From Rhodalgimonas zhirmunskyi (GTDB lineage: Bacteria; Pseudomonadota; Alphaproteobacteria; Rhodobacterales; Rhodobacteraceae), in assembly GCA_030848925.1 (NCBI GenBank), contig JANFFA010000001.1, positions 558,001 to 622,000 of the forward strand: a DNA stretch of 64,000 bases, read 5' to 3'. A program made the translations under genes and the position numbers. Within the stretch, counting starts at the first letter, position 1. Each line of letters starts with the position of its first letter. Positions 57,288 to 64,000 of the stretch are shown here, one piece after another. The notes beneath the pieces were generated by a model. The model did no database searches. It saw only the letters and a list, made by a program, of their open reading frames with translations, and had not been told where the DNA came from.

Positions 57288-58063
57288 GCTATGAATTCAT
57301 CAAGGCGGAAAAGCACGGGCATATCCTGTTGGTCACGATGAACCGACCAGAGGTCTACAATGCCGTGCATGTGGAAATGCACAACGAAATGGCCGCGTGT
57401 TGGGATGCCTTTGCCGCAGATCAGGACCTTTGGGTGGCGGTCCTGACGGGTGCGGGCGACAAGGCTTTTTCGGCCGGAAACGACCTGAAGGCAACGGCCA
57501 CGGGCGGCAGCAAAGCCAAAGCGCCATCAACAGGCTTTGCAGGGCTGTCCTCGCGGTTCGATCTGGAAAAACCGATCATCGCCGCGGTGAACGGCTTTGC
57601 CATGGGCGGCGGTTTTGAAACCGCTTTGTCTTGCGACATTATCCTTGCGTCCGAAAAAGCCAAATTCGCCCTGCCCGAAGTCAAGGTCGGCTTCTTTGCC
57701 GCCGCCTCGGGTGTGCAGCGCCTGTCGCGTTATATCGGCCGTCTCGCCGCACAGGAAATGATGTACACAGGTCGCACCATCGACGCCGCGGAAGCGCTGA
57801 AAATGGGCTGCGTCAACGAGGTCCACCCGCATGACGAGCTGCTGGATAAGGCTATGGAAAAAGCCGAACAGCTTTGCACCGTCTCTCCGTCGGCCGTGAA
57901 GGCAACCAAGCGCGTGCTCAACGACATGATGCGCCGGGACGGCATGGCCGAAAGCATCGCCTACTCTCGCGAGGTCATCGCCGAACTGTCCAAAACCGAA
58001 GATTTCAAAGAAGGCGTCAATGCCTTCGTTGCCAAACGCACCCCGCAATGGGTCAACAAGTAA
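57284..58063 (+). CDS. Enoyl-CoA hydratase/isomerase
   Basis: A 259-residue crotonase-fold protein with the oxyanion-hole motifs SAGNDLKA and VNGFAMGGGFETALSCD, and LPEVKVGFFAAASGVQRL. It hydrates enoyl-CoA in the same pathway as its neighbours; other crotonase reactions cannot be ruled out. Overlaps the preceding gene (ATGA). Confidence 0.93.
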   Translation: MSYEFIKAEKHGHILLVTMNRPEVYNAVHVEMHNEMAACWDAFAADQDLWVAVLTGAGDKAFSAGNDLKATATGGSKAKAPSTGFAGLSSRFDLEKPIIAAVNGFAMGGGFETALSCDIILASEKAKFALPEVKVGFFAAASGVQRLSRYIGRLAAQEMMYTGRTIDAAEALKMGCVNEVHPHDELLDKAMEKAEQLCTVSPSAVKATKRVLNDMMRRDGMAESIAYSREVIAELSKTEDFKEGVNAFVAKRTPQWVNK

Positions 58064-58085
58064 ACCACCAAAAAGGAGACACCAA

Positions 58086-59402
58086 ATGTCAAATTCAGAT
58101 ACTGAAAACAGCCTTAACAACCTTGAAATGTCCGAAAAAGCCAAGCCGCTTTTGAACGCCGTGATCAAGCACATCCGCGAAAACGTGGACCCGATCAGCG
58201 AAGAGTTTCACCGCCTCGGCGACGCTCAGGAAAATCGCTGGTCCTACCACCCGCGCCAGATGGAACTGCTGGATGGCGCCAAGCAAAAGGCCCGTGACGC
58301 CGGGCTGTGGAACTTCTTCCTGCCCAACGCCGAAACCGGCGAAGGCCTGTCGAACCTCGACTATGCCTACATTGCCGCAGAACTGGGGAAAAACCCGCTG
58401 GCCTCCGAGACGCTGAACTGTTCGGCACCCGATACCGGCAACATGGAAGTGCTCGAGCGTGTCGGCACGCCCGCACAGAAGGAACAGTGGCTCAAGCCGC
58501 TCCTCGCGGGTGAGATCCGCTCTGCTTTTGCGATGACCGAGCCTGACATGGCCTCGTCCGACGCCAAGAACATCTCGACATCGGCGGTGCTGGAAAACGG
58601 CGAATGGGTCATCAACGGTGAGAAGTATTACATCTCTGGCGCCGGTGATCCGCGCTGCAAGATCATGATCGTGATGGTCAAAACCTCGCCCGAGGCCGAG
58701 CCCTTCCGCCAGCAATCCCAGATCCTCGTTCCGATGGACACGCCGGGTGTCGAAATCCTCGGACCGATGCATGTTTTCGGCCACGACGACGCGCCCCACG
58801 GCCACATGCACATCAAGTTCACCAATGTGCGTGTCCCCGAAGAGAACATCCTCTGGGGCGAAGGCCGCGGCTTTGAAATCAGCCAGGTCCGCCTTGGACC
58901 GGGCCGCATTCACCACTGCATGCGCTCGATCGGGCAGGCCGAAAAGGCACTGGACCTGATGATCCACCGGGGCCTCAGCCGCGTTGCCTTTGGCAAGAAG
59001 ATCATTGATCTGGGCAAGAACATGGAGACGATCTCGCGCGCCAAGATCGAGATCGAGGCAATGCGCCTGCTGGTGCTCAAAGCCGCCAAGGCGATGGATG
59101 TGCTGGGCAACAAGGAAGCGCGCATCTGGGTGAGCATGATCAAGGCGAAAGTGCCAGAGCAGGTCTGCGACATCATCGATCAGGCCATGCAGGTCCACGG
59201 CGCAACCGGCATCAGCCAGTGGTCCCCGCTGTCGGGCATGTACGCACAGCAACGGACGCTGCGCTATGCGGACGGCCCCGATGAAGTGCACCACCACGTA
59301 ATTGCCCGCCACGAGGTGCAGACCTACAAGAACAGCAACTCGCGCCAAGACGCCATCAAGGGTGACGTCAAGGACCGTGGGTCTTTCGGGTTCGTCGGAT
59401 GA
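58086..59402 (+). CDS. Acyl-CoA dehydrogenase
   Basis: A 438-residue flavoprotein with the FAD/substrate blocks FAMTEPDMASSDAKN and EKYYISGAG, and DEVHHHVIARHE at the C-terminus. The length and layout resemble the ACAD10/11-like group. It introduces the alpha-beta double bond in acyl-CoA. Start: ATG 58086 after AAAGGAG; the next gene overlaps its stop. Confidence 0.95.
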   Translation: MSNSDTENSLNNLEMSEKAKPLLNAVIKHIRENVDPISEEFHRLGDAQENRWSYHPRQMELLDGAKQKARDAGLWNFFLPNAETGEGLSNLDYAYIAAELGKNPLASETLNCSAPDTGNMEVLERVGTPAQKEQWLKPLLAGEIRSAFAMTEPDMASSDAKNISTSAVLENGEWVINGEKYYISGAGDPRCKIMIVMVKTSPEAEPFRQQSQILVPMDTPGVEILGPMHVFGHDDAPHGHMHIKFTNVRVPEENILWGEGRGFEISQVRLGPGRIHHCMRSIGQAEKALDLMIHRGLSRVAFGKKIIDLGKNMETISRAKIEIEAMRLLVLKAAKAMDVLGNKEARIWVSMIKAKVPEQVCDIIDQAMQVHGATGISQWSPLSGMYAQQRTLRYADGPDEVHHHVIARHEVQTYKNSNSRQDAIKGDVKDRGSFGFVG

Positions 59403-60169
59403 GCCTGTTTGATCTGACCGGCAAGGTCGCCCTCTTGACGGGGGCGTCCAAAGGCATGGGCTATGAAATGGCCCTTGGCCTTGCCCAGCACGGGGCGACG
59501 GTGGTGATCTCTTCGCGTACGCAAGACGATCTTGACACCGCCGCTGCTGAAATCAACAAAACCGTGGGCGCCAAGCGCGCCCACGGCATCGCCGCCAACA
59601 TCGTCCACAAGGACTCGTTGCAGGCGCTCGTCGACAAGACGCACGAGGTCGCAGGCCCGATTGACATCGTTGTCGGCAACGCGGGCGTGAACCCCTATTT
59701 CGGCCCCATCGCCGGCATTTCGGATGAGCAATACGAACGCACGATGAATGCCAACGTGCAGTCCAACCTGTGGCTGGCCAAAATGGTCGCCCCAGACATG
59801 GAGGCCAAAGGCTCAGGGTCGATGATGTTCACAGCGTCGATCGGCGCGTTCAGAGCGTCCGACACGCTGGGCACCTACGGCATGTCAAAACTGGCGCTGA
59901 TCGGGTTGGTGCGCAATCTGGCGATGGAATTCGGCCCCAAAGGCATCCGCTTCAACGCGATCTGCCCCGGGCTGATCAAAACCGACTTCGCCCGCGAGCT
60001 TTGGGACAAACCGGGCGTGGAAGAGAAATATTCCCGTGCGATCCCCCTCCGCCGCCTGGGCGAGCCGGAAGATTTCGCAGGCCTCGCCGTGTTCCTTGGC
60101 TCGGATGCGAGCAAATACATGACCGGACAGGCGCTGACCGTCTGTGGCGGCTCAAGCATGTGGAGTTAA
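59399..60169 (+). CDS. SDR oxidoreductase (glucose/ribitol-type)
   Basis: A 256-residue SDR: TGASKGMGYE, GNAGVNPY, catalytic Tyr and Lys in TYGMSKLAL, and NAICPGLIKTDFA. It overlaps the acyl-CoA dehydrogenase stop (ATGA). It may act on a hydroxyl- or carbonyl-containing intermediate, consistent with the CoA pathway. Substrate unknown. Confidence 0.93.
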   Translation: MSLFDLTGKVALLTGASKGMGYEMALGLAQHGATVVISSRTQDDLDTAAAEINKTVGAKRAHGIAANIVHKDSLQALVDKTHEVAGPIDIVVGNAGVNPYFGPIAGISDEQYERTMNANVQSNLWLAKMVAPDMEAKGSGSMMFTASIGAFRASDTLGTYGMSKLALIGLVRNLAMEFGPKGIRFNAICPGLIKTDFARELWDKPGVEEKYSRAIPLRRLGEPEDFAGLAVFLGSDASKYMTGQALTVCGGSSMWS

Positions 60170-60173
60170 GGCC

Positions 60174-60947
60174 ATGGAACTGAAGGACAAGATTTGCGTC
60201 GTGACAGGGGCGGCAAGTGGCATAGGCCGTGCGCTATGCCACGCCTTCGCCGCCGAGGGCGCCAAGCATGTCGTCTGCGTTGATGTGAATTCCGACGGTG
60301 CGGCGCAGACCGCAAAGGATGTCGGCGGGCATGCCTATACGGTCGATGTGTCGAGCGAGGCGCAAATCACCGGTATGATCGACGCGGTTGAACGTGACAT
60401 CGGGCCAATCGATCTGTTCTTTTCCAATGCCGGTATTGCTGTGGCCGGGGGCATGGAAACGCCCGACGCCGATTGGCAACGCACGTGGGACATCAACGTC
60501 ATGGCCCATGTCTGGGCCGCGCGCAGACTGGTGCCGTTGATGGCCACGCGTGGGGGCGGCTATCTGTTGAACACGTCCTCGGCGGCGGGGCTACTCAATC
60601 AGATCGGCTCCGCCTCTTACGGGGTGACGAAACACGCCGCCGTTGGTTTGGCCGAATGGATCGCGATGACGCATGGCGACGACGGGATCAAAGTCTCCGT
60701 CTTGTGTCCACAAGCCGTGCGCACCGAAATGACCCGCGGGCAAGAAGATCACGTCGCGGCAATCAATGGCATGATGGAGCCCGAACCCGTGGCTCAGTGC
60801 TGTGTCGACGCCATCCGCGCGGAAACCTTCCTGATCCTGCCGCACGAAGAAGTGCGGGAGTATATGAAGAACAAGACCGATAACTATGACCGCTGGATCG
60901 GCGGCATGCGCAAGCTCAACCGTAAATTCGGCGCGCTCGACAGCTAA
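60174..60947 (+). CDS. SDR oxidoreductase
   Basis: A 257-residue SDR with TGAASGIGRAL, SNAGIAVAGG, Tyr-Lys in SYGVTKHAAV and VSVLCPQAVRTEM. It resembles 3-oxo-acyl or alcohol-type SDRs. I chose ATG 60174, after GTGGAG, over the longer frame. It follows the first SDR by four bases. Confidence 0.93.
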   Translation: MELKDKICVVTGAASGIGRALCHAFAAEGAKHVVCVDVNSDGAAQTAKDVGGHAYTVDVSSEAQITGMIDAVERDIGPIDLFFSNAGIAVAGGMETPDADWQRTWDINVMAHVWAARRLVPLMATRGGGYLLNTSSAAGLLNQIGSASYGVTKHAAVGLAEWIAMTHGDDGIKVSVLCPQAVRTEMTRGQEDHVAAINGMMEPEPVAQCCVDAIRAETFLILPHEEVREYMKNKTDNYDRWIGGMRKLNRKFGALDS

Positions 60948-60976
60948 ATCGCGCGCGCCTCTCGAAGGAACGAAAA

Positions 60977-61348
60977 ATGATCGGATATGTAACCATCGGC
61001 GTGAACGACATGGAGCGCGCCAAAGCCTTCTATGCAGACTTGTTCGCCGAAAAGGGCGGCAAGGTCGTAATCGACAGCGGTCGCATCGCATTCATCAGCG
61101 TGGCGAAGGGCCAGCCGATGCTCGCCGTCTGCGAACCCTACGACAAGGGCGATCCCGCGCCCGGCAATGGCGTCATGCTCGCCTTTACCGCAGACAGCAA
61201 GGAAGAGGTGGACAAGATGCACGCCCGCGCCCTGGACCTTGGCGCCACAGACGACGGTGCACCCGGTCAACGCATTCCGGGCCGGTTCTACGGCGCCTAT
61301 GCCCGTGATCCCGACGGAAACAAATTTTGCTTTTACGTGTTCGGCTGA
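60977..61348 (+). CDS. VOC/glyoxalase-family protein
   Basis: A 123-residue vicinal-oxygen-chelate protein starting MIGYVTIGVNDMERAKAFYADLF, with the ligand pair IGV and CFYVFG near the C-terminus (RDPDGNKFCFYVF). It may be a glyoxalase-like or dioxygenase-like enzyme. Last gene of the catabolic operon. Confidence 0.92.
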   Translation: MIGYVTIGVNDMERAKAFYADLFAEKGGKVVIDSGRIAFISVAKGQPMLAVCEPYDKGDPAPGNGVMLAFTADSKEEVDKMHARALDLGATDDGAPGQRIPGRFYGAYARDPDGNKFCFYVFG

Positions 61349-61356
61349 TACGCTTT

Positions 61357-61394
61357 GCGTCTGCGGTCACTTTTTACCGAGGGACCGCAGACGC
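61357..61394. terminator. Hairpin between convergent operons
   Basis: GCGTCTGCGGTC (61357-61368) pairs perfectly with GACCGCAGACGC (61383-61394), a 12-bp stem with a 14-base loop. CCTTTCT follows. It ends the catabolic operon and may also act on the opposing amidase transcript. Confidence 0.7.
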
Positions 61395-61515
61395 CCTTTC
61401 TACGCCACACTGGCAAGCTGCTGACAATTGATTGAGCAGGCGCGATCGTACGCATCCCATACCGATCACAAATCCCGCGAAACAAGCTGTTCGGGCGTCC
61501 CGCGCGCGATGTGTA

Positions 61516-62907
61516 TCACCCCACGATCTGCGGTAGGCCGAACCCCTGTTCCAAGACCTCGCCCGCCGTGAAACAGATGTCCTCACGCCACGGCGCGGTG
61601 ACAATCTGCACCCCCGACGGCACGCCATTCTCGACCCCCGAACAGATCGAAATCGCCGGCAGGCCCAGCAGCGGGATTGCGATCTGCGGCAATTGCGATG
61701 TCCAAAGCCGGGTCAGCGTGTCCGACCCTTCAAGGTCTTCGTCCTTGCGGAACGGCAGTTCGGCCGACACCGGCATCAGCACCACGGGATACTCCTCAAG
61801 GAAGCCGCGCCATGCCCGCACCAACGCCGAGCGGCGCATGAACAGACGCGCGAATGCGGCCTGATCCTTGGCAGCAGGTCGGTCTGCGAAATGCTCCAGC
61901 AGGGCAATCGCGCCGGGGTCATCCTCTTCACGCGCGGCGGCCAGTTTGGCGGCGTGCTCATCGGATAGCCAAAGGTCGATCTGCAACTCCACCGCTTCGC
62001 GGATCTCGGGGATATCGGGCGTTTCCACCACCCAGCCCGCAGCGCGAAACATCTCGGCGGCGCGTTCCAGATCGGCCACGATACGCGGATCCGTTTCGAT
62101 CCCGCCGGGATGCGTCACCAGCGCGACGCGGCGATTGAAGCTCGGCCCCGTCAGCGGCATCGGCACGCTCCACGGATCGTCATGCGCATAACCCGCCATC
62201 CCTTCGAGCCCAAGGCGCAGGTCATCGACCGTGCGCGCAAGCGGGCCGGATACGGCCATGATCTGTGGCCCGATGCCGCGATCCCCGCCCGAATGGTTGA
62301 ACATCGGCACCCGCCCCGACGTGGGCCGCAACCCCTGCACACCACAGGCATAGGCCGGGTAGCGGATCGAACCGGCAATATCGGTGCCGTGCGCGATATG
62401 GCCCAGCCCCGCCGCCGTCGCCGCCCCTGCCCCGCCCGACGACCCGCCGGGCGTCAGACCCGCATTATGCGGGTTCAGCGTATCGCCATGCATCTTGTTC
62501 GTCGTGAACCAGCGATAGGAAAAGGCAGGCGCGTTGGTGCGCCCGACCACGATCGCATCCTTGGCCCGCAGATTGCGCAGGAACGGGCTGTCCTGCGTCG
62601 CAATCAGGTCCTTGGTCAGCCGCGTGCCGTTGGTCGACGCATATCCCGTCTGATCCGCGATCACCTTGATCGTCACCGGCACACCGGCCAGCGGCCCCAC
62701 CGGATCGCCCGCTGCGATCCGCGCATCCAGCCGCTCGGCCTCTTGCATCGCCTCTTCGGCACAATCCTGCACGATGGCGTTGATCGCCGGGTTGACCCGC
62801 GCCACGCGGTCCAGCGTCTGGCGCGTGGCGTCGGCGGCGCGCATCTCGCCGCTGCGGATACGGCGGGCAAGTTCGCGGGCAGAAAGGGTGTTGGGATCAG
62901 TGCTCAT
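61516..62907 (-). CDS. Amidase signature-family hydrolase
   Basis: A 463-residue amidase with the catalytic Lys in TIKVIADQTG, cis-Ser and nucleophile Ser in the GGSSGGAGAA and GTDIAGSIR blocks. It hydrolyses amide bonds. I chose ATG 62907; the longer frame has a non-conserved N-terminus. It is the last gene of the leftward operon with the dehydrogenase and transporter. Confidence 0.95.
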   Translation of the reverse strand: MSTDPNTLSARELARRIRSGEMRAADATRQTLDRVARVNPAINAIVQDCAEEAMQEAERLDARIAAGDPVGPLAGVPVTIKVIADQTGYASTNGTRLTKDLIATQDSPFLRNLRAKDAIVVGRTNAPAFSYRWFTTNKMHGDTLNPHNAGLTPGGSSGGAGAATAAGLGHIAHGTDIAGSIRYPAYACGVQGLRPTSGRVPMFNHSGGDRGIGPQIMAVSGPLARTVDDLRLGLEGMAGYAHDDPWSVPMPLTGPSFNRRVALVTHPGGIETDPRIVADLERAAEMFRAAGWVVETPDIPEIREAVELQIDLWLSDEHAAKLAAAREEDDPGAIALLEHFADRPAAKDQAAFARLFMRRSALVRAWRGFLEEYPVVLMPVSAELPFRKDEDLEGSDTLTRLWTSQLPQIAIPLLGLPAISICSGVENGVPSGVQIVTAPWREDICFTAGEVLEQGFGLPQIVG

Positions 62908-62932
62908 GTCAGTCTTGGCCTCTGCTGGTGGG

Positions 62933-63832
62933 TCAGGCCGCCAGATGCTGCAACAACATCTCGCGGATCGAAAGGACAACGGCCTGCGGTTCGGGAATGC
63001 AGGCCACATGCGGGGTCACGAAAACCTTTGGATGGGTCCAAAGCGGATGCCCCGGCGGCAGCGGTTCGGTTTCAAACACATCCAGCGACGCGCCCGAAAG
63101 CTGGCCCCGATCAAGCGCCGCGGTCATCGCCGCCTCGTCCACCTGCCCGCCGCGCCCCAGATGGATCAGCGCCGCGCCTTCCGGCAGCTTCGCGAGCATT
63201 TCTTCATCGATCAGGCCCTGCGTCGTCGGCGTCAGCGGCAGCACGTTGATCAGGATATCGCTCTGTGCAAGGAACGCATCCAGATCGTCCTCGGTGTAAT
63301 GCGTCACCCCCGGCTCAACGGGCGTGGGCATCCGGCGCGAATACCCGGCCACCGGATATCCCAGCGCCACCAGCCCCCGCGCCACGGCCCGGCCCATATG
63401 GCCAAAGCCCATAACGCCGATCCGGCGCGCCTGTGGCGAAAGGCCCGTGATACTGCGCGCCCAATGGCCCGTTTTGCGGTTCTCAAGGTATTGGCCCATG
63501 TTGCGATGGTGCCAAAGCACGTGAAACGCCGCGAACCCGGCCATTTGAATGGCTTGATCCGGGTCTTCGACGCGATACACCGGCAGGCCCTCGGGCAGTG
63601 ACGGACAATCAAGGATCGCATCTGTCCCCGCCCCGATCGAATAGACCGCGCGCAGGTTGGGATAAGGCACGAAAGCATCCGGCGCGGGCGCGAAGGTGAT
63701 CATGTAGCTCACCTCTTCTGGCCGGTCGATCTCTTCCGGTCGACGCAGGTCAAGTTCGGGCGCGAGCCGCTCGAAATAAGGGCCAAGATGCCCCGGTAGC
63801 TCGATCCTATCGCAACAGGCAACGCCGATCAT
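62933..63832 (-). CDS. D-2-hydroxyacid dehydrogenase (GhrA-like)
   Basis: A 299-residue NAD(P)-dependent enzyme with [13 protein letters not shown], the catalytic Arg in [10 protein letters not shown], Glu in FETEPLP and His in TPHVAC. It resembles glyoxylate/hydroxypyruvate reductase A. The start at 63832 overlaps the ABC-transporter stop (ATGA). Confidence 0.95.
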   Translation of the reverse strand: MIGVACCDRIELPGHLGPYFERLAPELDLRRPEEIDRPEEVSYMITFAPAPDAFVPYPNLRAVYSIGAGTDAILDCPSLPEGLPVYRVEDPDQAIQMAGFAAFHVLWHHRNMGQYLENRKTGHWARSITGLSPQARRIGVMGFGHMGRAVARGLVALGYPVAGYSRRMPTPVEPGVTHYTEDDLDAFLAQSDILINVLPLTPTTQGLIDEEMLAKLPEGAALIHLGRGGQVDEAAMTAALDRGQLSGASLDVFETEPLPPGHPLWTHPKVFVTPHVACIPEPQAVVLSIREMLLQHLAA

Positions 63833-64000
63833 GCCGGTTCGACCTGTACCTGATCCCAATCCGCGCCCGGCACCGCGGCCAGCAACTGGCGCGTATACTC
63901 CTGCTTGGGCGCGAGGAAGATTTCATGCACCGTGCCGATCTCGACAAGTTTGCCCTTCTGCATCACCGCGATCCGGTCGCACAGTTGGGCCGCCACCCGC
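63829..64000 (-). CDS. Oligopeptide-type ABC transporter ATPase, C-terminal part only
   Basis: The 56 visible C-terminal residues contain [18 protein letters not shown] and [15 protein letters not shown]. This is the tail of Dpp/Opp-type ATPases (H-loop region, IAVMxxGxLVExG, then YTRxLLAAVP). It continues beyond the window. It overlaps the dehydrogenase start, suggesting transport of the amide or peptide substrate used by the enzymes beside it. Confidence 0.9.
   Translation of the reverse strand, partial: RVAAQLCDRIAVMQKGKLVEIGTVHEIFLAPKQEYTRQLLAAVPGADWDQVQVEPA

Overview
The window looks like a chromosomal segment of a Rhodobacterales alphaproteobacterium (Roseobacter group). The evidence is GC-rich genes, an IscR regulator of the type without the three clustered cysteines, a SUF operon broken up by membrane-protein genes, the cell-cycle phosphotransferase ChpT, ornithine-lipid genes (olsB-olsA), a long ribosomal protein L21 with a helix-hairpin-helix tail, and a metal-site variant of HemB. 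Species cannot be set from the sequence alone.

Positions 1 to about 11,290 are an accessory island abutting the 3' end of an intact tRNA-Ser(GCU) gene (11295-11384). It has lower and uneven GC and two tyrosine recombinases. On the minus strand, reading leftward: a gene with only the C-terminal part of the RarA/MgsA clamp-loader-like ATPase, overlapping a tyrosine recombinase; then a tightly overlapping DNA-modification/restriction-like operon (beta-class m4C/m6A methyltransferase, PLD-nuclease/DEVH helicase, a 74-residue protein, and an SMC/DndD-like ATPase that runs off the window). On the plus strand: a strongly structured non-coding stretch (18-bp interrupted inverted repeat around a 12-bp hairpin, 6262-6402), a PD-(D/E)XK-like protein, a second non-coding leader, a small excisionase/MerR-like helix-turn-helix gene, and an overlapping 436-residue reverse transcriptase with a YEDD catalytic box. 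The reverse transcriptase has no maturase or endonuclease domain and does not show the usual retron signature. A DUF6538-type integrase faces it and starts next to the tRNA. The reverse transcriptase, HTH gene and structured RNA candidates are the best candidate here for an undescribed system.

Positions 11,400 to 53,640 are ordinary core chromosome. Blocks are: ychF, htpX, trpA, Nudix, DUF1178, SDR; the iscR-led Fe-S operon on the minus strand (iscR, IscS-like desulfurase, sufB, FkbM methyltransferase, ybjQ-like, membrane protein, sufC, sufD, two YIP1-like proteins, sufS; 26464 down to 16781); a hydrolase/HD gene set; mfd with a GNAT gene; hemB; gyrA; ctaA, trmJ and a divergent ThiE-like protein; olsB-olsA; chpT divergent from a DUF3553 gene; and rplU-rpmA-GNAT-obgE-proB-proA. 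Two tandem DUF2059-like secreted proteins precede a tRNA-Ser(CGA).

Positions 53,640 to 64,000 begin with 600 bases of apparently non-coding DNA after tRNA-Ser(CGA). A seven-gene, translationally coupled catabolic operon follows: acyl-CoA synthetase, 3-hydroxyacyl-CoA dehydrogenase, enoyl-CoA hydratase, acyl-CoA dehydrogenase, two SDRs and a VOC protein. It encodes CoA activation and beta-oxidation-like steps but no thiolase. Beyond a hairpin terminator, an opposing operon has an amidase, a D-2-hydroxyacid dehydrogenase and the end of an oligopeptide-type ABC transporter ATPase.

A short intergenic motif (a GTATTT core followed by an AATGAA-like end) recurs near gene ends across the core part of the window.
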